NCBI GenBank assembly: GCA_020441385.1
Contig: JAGRMG010000042.1
Location: 1 to 32,986, forward strand
Length of the DNA stretch: 32,986 nt
Source: Paracoccaceae bacterium
GTDB lineage: Bacteria > Pseudomonadota > Alphaproteobacteria > Rhodobacterales > Rhodobacteraceae
Reading direction: 5' to 3'
Shown here: piece after piece, positions 24,562 through 32,071 of the stretch
Numbering within the stretch: the stretch's first letter is position 1
How the letters are laid out: each line of letters begins with the position of its first letter
Program-made: the position numbers and the translations under genes
Notes under the pieces: model-generated
The model's input: the letters and a program-made list of their open reading frames with translations, nothing else
What the model was told of the DNA's origin: nothing
The model's database searches: none

Positions 24562-26061
24562 TCAGTCCATCGCCTTGAAGTGGAACTCGCCGCCGTCCTT
24601 GATGCCCGAGGGCCAGCGCGCGGTCACTGTCTTGGTCCGGGTGTAGAACCTGAAGGCGTCCGGCCCGTGCTGGTTGAGATCGCCGAACACCGATTTCTTC
24701 CAGCCGCCGAAGGTATGATAGGCGAGCGGCACCGGAATCGGAACATTGACCCCGATCATGCCGACATTGACGCGGGAAGCGAAATCGCGCGCCGCGTCGC
24801 CGTCGCGGGTGAAGATCGCGGTGCCGTTGCCGTATTCGTGATCCATCGCCAGCTTCAGCGCCTCTTCGTAGTTCTGGGCGCGCACGGTGGAAAGCACCGG
24901 GCCGAAGATCTCGGTCTTGTAGATGTCCATGTCGGGGGTGACGTGGTCGAACAGGTGCGGGCCGATGAAAAAGCCGTTCTCGTAACCCTGAAGCGAGAAT
25001 CCGCGCCCGTCGACCACCAGTTTCGCGCCCTGATCGACGCCGGTCTGCACCAGCCGTTCGATATTGGCCTTGGCGGCGGCGGTCACGACGGGGCCGTAAT
25101 CCACGTCGTCGCCGGCGGTGTAGGGGCCGACCTTCAGCTTTTCGATGCGCGGCACCAGCTTTTCGATCAGCGCGTCGGCGGTCTTGTCGCCCACCGGGAC
25201 CGCGACCGAGATCGCCATGCAGCGTTCGCCGGCAGCCCCGTACCCGGCGCCGACAAGCGCATCGGCGGCCTGGTCCATGTCGGCGTCGGGCATGATAATC
25301 ATGTGGTTTTTGGCGCCGCCGAAACACTGCACCCGTTTGCCTTGCGCACAGCCGGTGGCATAGATGTATTCGGCGATGGGCGTCGAGCCGACAAAGCCGA
25401 CCGACTGGATGGTGGGGTGATGCAGGATGGCGTCCACGGCTTCCTTGTCGCCGTTGACGACCTGAAGGATGCCCTTGGGCAGCCCGGCCTCCTCCATCAG
25501 TTCGGCCAGCATGACCGGCACCGAGGGATCGCGTTCGCTGGGTTTCAGGATGAAGGCGTTGCCGCAGGCGATGGCGGGGGCGAACATCCACATCGGGATC
25601 ATGGCGGGAAAGTTGAACGGCGTGATACCGGCGCTGACGCCCAGCGGCTGACGCATCGAATAGATGTCGATGCCCGGGCCCGCGCCGTCGGAATACTCGC
25701 CCTTCAGAAGCTGCGGCGCGCCGATGCAGTATTCCACCACCTCAAGCCCGCGCTGCACGTCGCCCTTGGCGTCGGGAAAGGTCTTGCCATGCTCGCGCGA
25801 CAGCGCCTCGGCCAGCTTGTCCATGTCGCGGTTCAAGAGCGCGACGAATTTCATCAGCACGCGGGCGCGGCGCTGCGGGTTGGTCGCGGCCCAGCCCGGC
25901 TGGGCATCGGCGGCGACATCGACGGCAAAGGCCAGTTCCTCGGAATTGGCCAGCGGCACGCGGGCCTGAACCTCGCCGGTGGCGGGGTTCATGACATCTG
26001 CAAAACGGCCCGACTGTCCCTTTACATGCGCGCCGTTGATGTAATGCGTCAGTTCCTTCAT
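24562..26061 (-). CDS. mmsA: Methylmalonate-semialdehyde dehydrogenase (CoA-acylating)
   Basis: A 499-residue aldehyde dehydrogenase of exactly the usual MmsA length. It converts methylmalonate semialdehyde to propionyl-CoA and malonate semialdehyde to acetyl-CoA in valine, pyrimidine and beta-alanine breakdown. Catalytic Cys281 lies in GAAGERCMAISVAVPVG, and the usual ALDH general-base Glu is replaced by Asn (FGGAKNHMIIMPDAD), typical of CoA-dependent MmsA. Other motifs are ITPFNFPAMIPMW and FGGWKKSVFGDLNQHG. The ATG is preceded by a perfect AGGAGG. It diverges from a LysR-type gene, the likely regulator. Confidence 0.96.
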   Translation of the reverse strand: MKELTHYINGAHVKGQSGRFADVMNPATGEVQARVPLANSEELAFAVDVAADAQPGWAATNPQRRARVLMKFVALLNRDMDKLAEALSREHGKTFPDAKGDVQRGLEVVEYCIGAPQLLKGEYSDGAGPGIDIYSMRQPLGVSAGITPFNFPAMIPMWMFAPAIACGNAFILKPSERDPSVPVMLAELMEEAGLPKGILQVVNGDKEAVDAILHHPTIQSVGFVGSTPIAEYIYATGCAQGKRVQCFGGAKNHMIIMPDADMDQAADALVGAGYGAAGERCMAISVAVPVGDKTADALIEKLVPRIEKLKVGPYTAGDDVDYGPVVTAAAKANIERLVQTGVDQGAKLVVDGRGFSLQGYENGFFIGPHLFDHVTPDMDIYKTEIFGPVLSTVRAQNYEEALKLAMDHEYGNGTAIFTRDGDAARDFASRVNVGMIGVNVPIPVPLAYHTFGGWKKSVFGDLNQHGPDAFRFYTRTKTVTARWPSGIKDGGEFHFKAMD

Positions 26062-26182
26062 CGGTTCGGTCCTCCTGAAAATCGACTCGCGTTGCGTGAC
26101 ATGCCGAGGATAGAGTTGCAAATATCCCGGGAACAGGGGCAAGATTCCAAAAAGGTTTTGCAATACCGCATAAGGGGGATGG
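26062..26182. promoter_or_regulatory. Divergent mmsA/lysR control region
   Basis: This 121-bp region must contain both promoters. Two copies of the palindromic hexamer TTGCAA lie at 26116-26121 and 26158-26163, 42 bp apart, which is four helical turns. On the minus strand TTGGAA and GATATT 18 bp apart (about 26124-26153) form a possible mmsA promoter between them. The arrangement fits a LysR-type regulator acting on its divergent target and on itself; sites are inferred. Confidence 0.45.
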
Positions 26183-27079
26183 ATGGATCCGCACTGGGAC
26201 GACATGAAGATATTCCTCGCCGTGGCCCGGGAAGAAAGCCTTTCGGGCGCGGGGCGGGTGCTCAGGCTCGACCCGGCGACGGTGGGGCGGCGCATCGCAC
26301 GGCTGGAACAGGCGATGGACACGCCGCTGTTCGTCAAGTCGCCGCAGGGCTATGCGCTGAGTGCCGCGGGCGACCGGCTGCTCTCGCATGCCGAGGCCGC
26401 CGAACAGGCCATGCGCGCCGCCAGCGAGGCGCTGAGCGGGCCCAGCGGCAGCCTGTCGGGGCAGATACGCATCGGGGCGCCGGATGGCTGCGCCAACTAT
26501 CTGCTGCCCCGGGTCTGCGCCCAGATCAGCGAGGAAAACCCCGATCTCGATATCCAGATCGTCGCCTTGCCCCGCGTGGTGAACCTGTCGCGCCGCGAGG
26601 CCGACATGGCGATCACGGTCAGCGCGCCCACCGCCGGGCAGCTGCTGGTGCAGAAGATAACCGACTACCGGCTGCATCTGGTCGCCTCGCGCCGCTATCT
26701 GCGCGACAATCCGCCGGTCGAAACCGTCGCGGATCTGCGCGGCCGCCGCATGATCGGCTATATCCCCGACATGATCTTCGATGCGGAACTGGACTATCTG
26801 ACCGCGCTGGGGGTCGAACGCGTGCCGCTGGCATCCAATTCGGTCCCGGTGCAACTGAAGCTGGCGATGCAGGGCGTGGGCCTTTGCGTTGCGCATGATT
26901 TCTGCCTGCCTTCCTACCGGCCGCTGCGCAAGCTGCTGGCCGACGAAATCTGCCTGACACGCGCGTTCTATCTGGTCCGCCACCAGGGGGACCAGCGCAG
27001 CGAGCGGATGACCCGCTTTTCCGACCAGCTTTGCGAGGGTTTGCGCGAGGAGGTCGCGCGGCTGGAAGCGGCCACTTGA
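26183..27079 (+). CDS. LysR family transcriptional regulator
   Basis: A 298-residue regulator of standard length. The winged helix-turn-helix is at residues 1-60 (MKIFLAVAREESLSGAGRVLRLDPATVGRRIARLE), here with ATVGRRI where many LysR proteins have SAVSRQI, a variant seen in a large alphaproteobacterial subgroup. The effector-binding domain spans about 90-295. Divergent transcription from mmsA suggests it controls that gene with an intermediate of valine or related catabolism as ligand. The ATG at 26183 lies behind AAGGGGG. The effector cannot be read from the sequence. Confidence 0.9.
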   Translation: MDPHWDDMKIFLAVAREESLSGAGRVLRLDPATVGRRIARLEQAMDTPLFVKSPQGYALSAAGDRLLSHAEAAEQAMRAASEALSGPSGSLSGQIRIGAPDGCANYLLPRVCAQISEENPDLDIQIVALPRVVNLSRREADMAITVSAPTAGQLLVQKITDYRLHLVASRRYLRDNPPVETVADLRGRRMIGYIPDMIFDAELDYLTALGVERVPLASNSVPVQLKLAMQGVGLCVAHDFCLPSYRPLRKLLADEICLTRAFYLVRHQGDQRSERMTRFSDQLCEGLREEVARLEAAT

Positions 27080-27139
27080 CTTGACGGCCCGTTGCGGCAA
27101 GCTTTGAGAAAAGAAGGAAATTCGCAGAGGTATTCCGGG

Positions 27140-27574
27140 ATGCTCGTTCAACAGATACTGAATTCCAAGCCGATCGCCGAGACACTGACGGTCACGCCCT
27201 CTGCGACCGTGGCGCAGGCGGCCGCGCTGATGGCGCAAAAGCGCATCGGCGCCGTTGTCATATCCGCGGACGGCCTGACGCCTGAAGGCGTGTTTTCCGA
27301 ACGCGACATCGTGCGCGAGCTTGCCAAGATCGGTTCGGGCTGCATGGATCATCCGGTCAGGGACTACATGACGCGCGAGGTCGTCACCTGCACGCGCGAG
27401 ACCTCGGCGCGCGAACTGCTTGAACAGATGACCCAGGGGCGGTTTCGCCACATGCCTGTGGTCGAGGATGGCAAGATGGTGGGGCTGGTATCCATCGGTG
27501 ACGTGGTCAAGGCGCAGCTGACCGAGCTCGAGATGGAAAAGGGCGCGCTGGAAAGCATGATCAAGGGCTACTGA
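27140..27574 (+). CDS. CBS domain pair protein
   Basis: A 144-residue soluble protein made of two CBS domains (about 8-62 and 74-130) and a short charged C-terminal helix (LTELEMEKGALESMIKGY). Such stand-alone pairs bind adenine nucleotides and act as energy sensors or inhibitors of partner enzymes; the partner is unknown here. The ATG at 27140 follows AGAGG. A TTGACG at 27081-27086 could be the -35 of its own promoter, though the -10 (27104-27109) is poor. coaD follows after 90 bases. Confidence 0.88.
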   Translation: MLVQQILNSKPIAETLTVTPSATVAQAAALMAQKRIGAVVISADGLTPEGVFSERDIVRELAKIGSGCMDHPVRDYMTREVVTCTRETSARELLEQMTQGRFRHMPVVEDGKMVGLVSIGDVVKAQLTELEMEKGALESMIKGY

Positions 27575-27587
27575 GCGAAAGCTGCCG

Positions 27588-27620
27588 GACCGCGTTTTTC
27601 TTGCCATTTCCGGCGCGGTC
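27588..27620. terminator. Hairpin between the CBS gene and coaD
   Basis: GACCGCG (27588-27594) and CGCGGTC (27614-27620) form a perfect seven-base-pair stem around a 19-base loop that includes TTTTTC. An overlapping pairing of GCCGGA (27584-27589) with TCCGGC (27609-27614) excludes the first. No T-run follows the 3' arm, so termination is doubtful. Confidence 0.35.
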
Positions 27621-27664
27621 GTGTTTGCGTGTGCAGCATCAGCAGGACCGCAGGAGAGCACGCC

Positions 27665-28171
27665 ATGCGCATCGGCCTTTACCCGGGCACGTTCGACCCC
27701 ATCACCCTGGGCCATATCGACATCATCCGCCGTTCGGCGACGCTGGTCGACCGGCTGGTGATCGGGGTCGCGATCAACCGCGACAAGGGGCCGCTTTTCA
27801 CCCTGGAGGAACGCGTCGGCATGATCGAGGCCGAATGCGTCAAGCTGAGCGAGGAGACCCGCACCGAGATCGTCGCGCATCCGTTCGAGAACCTGCTGAT
27901 CGACTGCGCCCGCGATGTCGGCGCGCAGATAATAGTGCGCGGTCTGCGCGCGGTGGCGGATTTCGAGTATGAATACCAGATGGTCGGCATGAACCGGGTG
28001 CTGGACAGTTCGGTCGAGACGGTGTTCCTGATGGCCGAGGCGCGCCACCAGGCCATCGCCAGCAAGCTGGTCAAGGAAATCGCCCGGCTGGGGGGCGACG
28101 TGTCCAAGTTCATCACGCCAAGGGTCAATGCGGCGCTGAAAGAGCGGCTGGGCCATGTCGCGGTGAAGTGA
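27665..28171 (+). CDS. coaD: Phosphopantetheine adenylyltransferase
   Basis: A 168-residue enzyme that makes dephospho-CoA from 4'-phosphopantetheine and ATP, the fourth step of CoA synthesis. Nucleotidyltransferase motifs are present: GLYPGTFDPITLGHIDII (residues 4-21), with the GH of the HxGH motif, then RGLRAVADFEYEYQM and the C-terminal KLVKEIARLGGDVSKFI. Length is normal. The ATG at 27665 follows AGGAGAG. It converges with a small membrane protein gene. Confidence 0.96.
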   Translation: MRIGLYPGTFDPITLGHIDIIRRSATLVDRLVIGVAINRDKGPLFTLEERVGMIEAECVKLSEETRTEIVAHPFENLLIDCARDVGAQIIVRGLRAVADFEYEYQMVGMNRVLDSSVETVFLMAEARHQAIASKLVKEIARLGGDVSKFITPRVNAALKERLGHVAVK

Positions 28172-28193
28172 GCGCGCGGGCGAAACGCGCCGG

Positions 28194-28337
28194 TCAGTGC
28201 CAGAAGGCCATCCATTCCGTCAGTTCGAACAGCTTCTTGCCCAGAAACACGAGATGACGGGTTCCGAAGAACAGCAGGTCGAGCGCCACCGCGCATAGGA
28301 TGATGAGGCCGAGTATGGCGGCCAGGCGGTTTGTCAT
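28194..28337 (-). CDS. Small single-helix membrane protein downstream of gap
   Basis: A 47-residue frame reading MTNRLAAILGLIILCAVALD at its start, with one membrane helix at about residues 5-27 and a second amphipathic stretch ending EWMAFWH. It begins 69 bases after the gap stop on the same strand with GGGGA about eight bases upstream. A basic head, clean hydrophobic core and end in Trp-His look like a real protein rather than chance. I believe similar small proteins sit beside gap in related genomes but cannot confirm this here. Its role is unknown. Confidence 0.65.
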   Translation of the reverse strand: MTNRLAAILGLIILCAVALDLLFFGTRHLVFLGKKLFELTEWMAFWH

Positions 28338-28362
28338 GGGCTGTTCCCCGAGCCAGGAAAGA

Positions 28363-28390
28363 CGCCGGGCAAGTCCTAGCCCGCCCGGCG
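28363..28390 (-). terminator. Probable terminator after gap
   Basis: On the minus strand CGCCGGGC and GCCCGGCG form a perfect eight-base-pair stem (arms 28390-28383 and 28370-28363) with a 12-base loop, 16 bases past the gap stop, followed by TCTTTCC. The U-content is modest, so it may be a partial terminator that lets some transcripts continue into the 47-residue gene. Confidence 0.5.
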
Positions 28391-28406
28391 CCGTTGCTCA
28401 AGGCGA

Positions 28407-29411
28407 TCAGCCGTTCAGCCGCCCGATGAGCACGGCCAGATCGGCCATACGCACCGAAAAGCCCCATTCGTTGTCATACCAGGCCAGCACCCGGACCATG
28501 CGGCCGTCGACCACGCGGGTCTGGTCCGGGGCGAAGATCGAGCTTTCCTCGGTATGGTTGAAGTCGATCGACACTTTCGGTTCGGGATCATAGGACAGCA
28601 CGCGGCCCATCGGCCCCTTGACCGCCTCGGCCACGGCGGCGTTGATCTCGTCGGCCGTCACCGCGCGGGCGGCGCGGAAGGTCAGATCGACCGCGCTCAC
28701 GTTGGGCGTGGGCACGCGGATCGCCGAGCCGTCGAGCCGGCCCTTCAGCTTGGGCAGCACCTCGCCCAGCGCCCTGGCCGCCCCGGTCGAGGTCGGGATC
28801 ATCGCCATCGCCGCCGCGCGGGCGCGGTACAGATCCTTGTGGCGGCGGTCGAGCGTCGGCTGATCGCCGGTATAGGAATGGATCGTGGTCATGATGCCGT
28901 GTTCGATGCCCACCGCCTCGTCCAGCACCTTGGCCAGGGGCGCGAGGCAGTTGGTGGTGCACGATCCGTTCGAGATCATCCTGTCGCCGCGCGCGAGCGT
29001 GTCGTCGTTGACGCCGAACACCACGGTCTTCTCGACGTTCTTGGCGGGCGCCGAGATCAGCACCGCGCCGGCGCCGCGTTCGAGGTGGACCTTGGCCTTT
29101 TCGCCGTCGTTGAACTGGCCGGTGCATTCCAGAACGACATCGCATCCCGACCAGTCGAGCGCGGAAGGGTCGTAGGTCGAGAACATCTCGATCGGGCCGG
29201 CGCCCAGATCCAGCCGGCCGCCATCGGTCGTGATCCGGCCGGGAAAGCGGCCATGCACGCTGTCATAGCGCAGCAGATGCGCCGCGGTATCCAGCGGCCC
29301 GGTGGCGTTGGCCTTGACCACCCTGATGTCGTCGCGCCCGCTGGCGGCAATGTGGGACAGCGTGCAACGGCCGATCCGGCCGAAGCCGTTGATGCCGACA
29401 TTGATGGTCAT
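28407..29411 (-). CDS. gap: Glyceraldehyde-3-phosphate dehydrogenase
   Basis: A 334-residue enzyme converting glyceraldehyde 3-phosphate to 1,3-bisphosphoglycerate. The N-terminal GINGFGRIGR, the catalytic Cys in SNGSCTTNCLAP and the C-terminal SWYDNE-like AWYDNEWGFS are present. The residue that aligns with the NAD-selecting Asp of E. coli GapA (VAINDL) is Ala here (VKANATG), and the YTGDQPTLDRRHKDLYRARAA stretch resembles NADP-tolerant types, so NADP or dual use is possible. The ATG at 29411 follows GGAGG. Its leader contains a terminator-like hairpin and two palindromes. Confidence 0.95.
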   Translation of the reverse strand: MTINVGINGFGRIGRCTLSHIAASGRDDIRVVKANATGPLDTAAHLLRYDSVHGRFPGRITTDGGRLDLGAGPIEMFSTYDPSALDWSGCDVVLECTGQFNDGEKAKVHLERGAGAVLISAPAKNVEKTVVFGVNDDTLARGDRMISNGSCTTNCLAPLAKVLDEAVGIEHGIMTTIHSYTGDQPTLDRRHKDLYRARAAAMAMIPTSTGAARALGEVLPKLKGRLDGSAIRVPTPNVSAVDLTFRAARAVTADEINAAVAEAVKGPMGRVLSYDPEPKVSIDFNHTEESSIFAPDQTRVVDGRMVRVLAWYDNEWGFSVRMADLAVLIGRLNG

Positions 29412-29479
29412 GGCCGAAACCTCCGAAAACTGGTGCCGATGGCCGGGCGTATACAAGGGGCCGCCCCTGTCCAAAAGCG

Positions 29480-29505
29480 AAAAACGCCCGCGATGCGGGG
29501 TGTTT
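29480..29505 (-). terminator. Intrinsic-terminator-like hairpin in the gap leader
   Basis: On the minus strand AAAC...CCCGC, a three-base loop ATC, then GCGGG...GTTT form a hairpin that runs straight into TTTTT (29484-29480). This is a good intrinsic terminator shape, about 70 bases upstream of the gap ATG and oriented toward gap. It could attenuate gap transcripts started farther right or insulate gap from leftward read-through. Confidence 0.55.
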
Positions 29506-29532
29506 GCGCAAACGCCGCCCGGTTGCGCTAAC
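29502..29532. promoter_or_regulatory. Two LacI-like palindromes between gap and the DUF808 gene
   Basis: GTTTGCGCAAAC at 29502-29513 is a perfect 12-bp palindrome with a central CG, and GGTTGCGCTAAC at 29521-29532 matches it at 10 of 12 positions. LacI/GalR-family operators are typically palindromes with a central CG, and a regulator of this family (CceR) controls central carbon genes in Rhodobacter. The assignment to CceR is a guess. Confidence 0.5.
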
Positions 29533-29593
29533 GCTTGCCCCTGCGGGCGGATCGTCTAGTTTGCGGGGAACACAGGCACGGGAAAGGCAGGAT

Positions 29594-30565
29594 ATGAGCG
29601 GGCTTCTGGCGCTGCTGGACGATGTCGCGGCGATCGCCAAGGTCGCGGCCACCTCGGTCGACGATATCGCGGCCGCGGCGGGCAAGGCCGGCACCAAGAC
29701 GGCCGGTGTCATCATCGACGATGCCGCCGTGACGCCGAAATACGTGCACGGATTCGCCCCGGCGCGCGAATTGCCGATCATCTGGCGAATCGCGCGCGGC
29801 TCGATCTTCAACAAGATCGTGCTGCTGCTGCCGGTGGCGATGCTGCTGGCGAATTTCGCGCCCTGGCTGATCACGCCGCTGCTGATGCTCGGGGGCGGCT
29901 ATCTGAGCTTCGAGGGCGCCGAGAAGATATTCCACGCCCTGTTTCCGCATGCCGAGCCCGAGATCGAAAAGGACATGTCGGTGCGCGATCCCGGCCGTCT
30001 GGAAGAGCAGAAGGTCAAGGGCGCGATCAAGACCGATTTCATCCTCTCGGCCGAGATCATGACCATCGCCCTGGCCGCCGTCGAGGCGCCCAACGTCTGG
30101 ATACAGGCGGGGGCGCTGGCGCTGGTGGGGGTCGGCGTGACCGTGGCGGTTTATGGATCGGTCGGACTCATCGTGAAGATGGACGATGTCGGGCTCTATT
30201 TCGCCCGCAACGGGCGCACCGTTCCCGGCCGCGCGCTGGGGCGCTGGCTGGTCAGGGCGATGCCGGTGCTGATGCGGGTGCTCAGCGTGATCGGGACCGC
30301 GGCGATGCTGTGGGTCGGCGGATCGATCATCGTGCACGGGCTAGAGGTGCTGGGCTTTGGCTGGCTCGGCCATCACATTCACGACCTGGCCGATACGGCA
30401 GCGCATACGCTTCCGGCAGCGTGGCTGGCGGCGGCAGGCTGGATCGCTGCGGCCGCGATGTACGGGCTGTTCGGCCTCGGCCTCGGCCTTGTCCTCATTC
30501 CGCTGGTGACGCGCGTTCTGGCGCCCCTCTGGGCGCGGGTGTCGGGCGGCGACGCAAGGCATTGA
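29594..30565 (+). CDS. DUF808 family inner-membrane protein
   Basis: A 323-residue protein of the DUF808/YedI family. It starts with the family hallmark MSGLLALLDDVAAIAK and a cytoplasmic stretch of about 70 residues (ASVDDIAAAAGKAGTKTAGVIIDDAAVTPKY type), followed by membrane helices near 88-115, 155-175, 178-200, 225-250 and 275-310. A conserved charged loop (KDMSVRDPGRLEEQKVKGAI-like) lies between the first helices. The function of the family is unknown. The ATG at 29594 follows AAAGG/AGGA. It diverges from gap and converges with the histidine kinase gene. Confidence 0.88.
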   Translation: MSGLLALLDDVAAIAKVAATSVDDIAAAAGKAGTKTAGVIIDDAAVTPKYVHGFAPARELPIIWRIARGSIFNKIVLLLPVAMLLANFAPWLITPLLMLGGGYLSFEGAEKIFHALFPHAEPEIEKDMSVRDPGRLEEQKVKGAIKTDFILSAEIMTIALAAVEAPNVWIQAGALALVGVGVTVAVYGSVGLIVKMDDVGLYFARNGRTVPGRALGRWLVRAMPVLMRVLSVIGTAAMLWVGGSIIVHGLEVLGFGWLGHHIHDLADTAAHTLPAAWLAAAGWIAAAAMYGLFGLGLGLVLIPLVTRVLAPLWARVSGGDARH

Positions 30566-30593
30566 TGCGGACGGGCAGGGCGGTCGCGCGCGC

Positions 30594-31913
30594 CTATCGC
30601 CCGATCACGATATCGGCCCGCAACCCGCCAAGCCGGTCGCTCCGGCCCAGCCGCAGCGTTCCGCCATGGGCGCGCGTGATGTCCATGGCGATGGCAAGCC
30701 CCAGCCCGACACCGCCGCCGCGGTTCTGGTTGCGCGACGGATCCAGCCGCGTGAACGGCTTTATCGCCTCGCCGCGCATGTCGGGCGGAATGCCGGGGCC
30801 GTCATCCTCGATGCGGATGCGCAGCGCCCGGTCGGTCAGCGTCACCGAGATCTCGGCCCGCTCGCCATAGCGCACGGCGTTTTCCAGCAGGTTCTCGATG
30901 GCGCGCCTGATCGCCAGCGGGCGCAGCATCATTTCTCCCGCGCCCTCGGTTTTGACCAGTTCGACGGCCCGGCCGGCCCGCTGCGCATCGGCGACGATCT
31001 GCGCCACAAGCGCCTGCGGGTCCACCGGCTCGGGGTCGCCTTCGGTGGCACCGCGGGCGAAATCGAGAAACGTATCCACCAGCCGCTGCATCTCGTCCAG
31101 GTCGCGCAGCAGCGGGGCGGCCTCGTCCTCGTCCAGCATCGACAGCCCCAGACGCAGCCGTGTAAGCGGCGTGCGCAGATCGTGGCTCACCCCCGACAGC
31201 ATCAGCGTGCGCTGTTCGATATGGCGCTCGATCCGCGCCCGCATGTCCAGGAACGCGCTGCCGGCGGCGCGGACCTCGGTGGCGCCCGAGGGCCAGTAGG
31301 GCACGGTGCGCCCGCGCCCGAAGGCCTGGGCGGCATCGGCCAGCCGGGTGATCGGGCGCAACTGGTTGCGCAGGTACAGAAAGGCGATCGTGGTCATCAG
31401 CAGGCCGAACCCGAGGGTTATGGCGATCAGCTGATGCGGCGCCGCCGCCGTCACCCGGCGGCGCCCGATGACAACTTCGGCCGGGCCCAGCGCCGACTGG
31501 AAATAGAGCAGGACCTCGCGGTTGTCGGGAAAGCCGACGGCCAGCGTTTCCGGAATCGCCGCGCGCAGTGTATCGCGCACGATGCGCGCCGAGAAGTCGT
31601 ACCACCTGATCTGGTCGTTCTTCGGCACCTCCGCGGGGTCGACAAATCGAATTCGCAGCCGCAACGTGTCGAGGAACGGCGCCATCTGCCGTTGCAGCGC
31701 CTCGGTATCCGCCGCGCTGCCGGTCTGATCGGCGATCAGTTGCAGTTCGCGAACGATGGTCATGGTCATCTGCGTGGTCACGTCTTCCAGATCGCGGCGA
31801 ATGAAGGTGACCGACACCACCAGTTGCAGCGTGACCACCGGCAACACCAGGATCAGCGCCGCCCGCGCGTATAGACTGCGCGGCAAATAGTGTTTGAGCC
31901 ATGCCCAGGACAT
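30594..31913 (-). CDS. EnvZ-like membrane sensor histidine kinase
   Basis: A 439-residue kinase. Helix 1 (about 17-37) and helix 2 (about 160-182) enclose a periplasmic domain of some 120 residues; a HAMP linker follows (RNQLRPITRLADAAQAFGRG). The H-box MLSGVSHDLRTPLTRLRL has His244, and the ATPase domain has ENLLENAVRYG, EDDGPGIPPD and GVGLGLAIAMDI. EnvZ-type kinases respond to osmotic or membrane conditions with an OmpR-like partner. No response regulator gene is adjacent in this window, so it appears as an orphan here. The ATG at 31913 has only a weak ribosome site, and a terminator-like hairpin stands about 60 bases upstream. Confidence 0.92.
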   Translation of the reverse strand: MSWAWLKHYLPRSLYARAALILVLPVVTLQLVVSVTFIRRDLEDVTTQMTMTIVRELQLIADQTGSAADTEALQRQMAPFLDTLRLRIRFVDPAEVPKNDQIRWYDFSARIVRDTLRAAIPETLAVGFPDNREVLLYFQSALGPAEVVIGRRRVTAAAPHQLIAITLGFGLLMTTIAFLYLRNQLRPITRLADAAQAFGRGRTVPYWPSGATEVRAAGSAFLDMRARIERHIEQRTLMLSGVSHDLRTPLTRLRLGLSMLDEDEAAPLLRDLDEMQRLVDTFLDFARGATEGDPEPVDPQALVAQIVADAQRAGRAVELVKTEGAGEMMLRPLAIRRAIENLLENAVRYGERAEISVTLTDRALRIRIEDDGPGIPPDMRGEAIKPFTRLDPSRNQNRGGGVGLGLAIAMDITRAHGGTLRLGRSDRLGGLRADIVIGR

Positions 31914-31971
31914 GCGTTAAGCCTAGGGCGCGGCCCGGAAAGTGGAAACGCTTTTTGCCGGGGTCCGCGCG

Positions 31972-31996
31972 AAAAAACGGGGCCGGTTGCCGGCCC
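31972..31996 (-). terminator. Intrinsic terminator upstream of the histidine kinase gene
   Basis: On the minus strand GGGCCGG-CAA-CCGGCCC (31996-31980) forms a perfect seven-base-pair hairpin with a three-base loop, followed by CG and six T (31977-31972). It is the cleanest intrinsic terminator in the window, yet no annotated minus-strand gene precedes it; the next gene downstream is the kinase. It may end a short RNA from 31997-32071 or act as an attenuator. Confidence 0.7.
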
Positions 31997-32071
31997 GGGC
32001 GCGCACCAACTTCAGGGGGCCGGCGCACCGGGGCCAGGGCGTGCGCGGTCCGGCAGGAACGGACCGACAGG

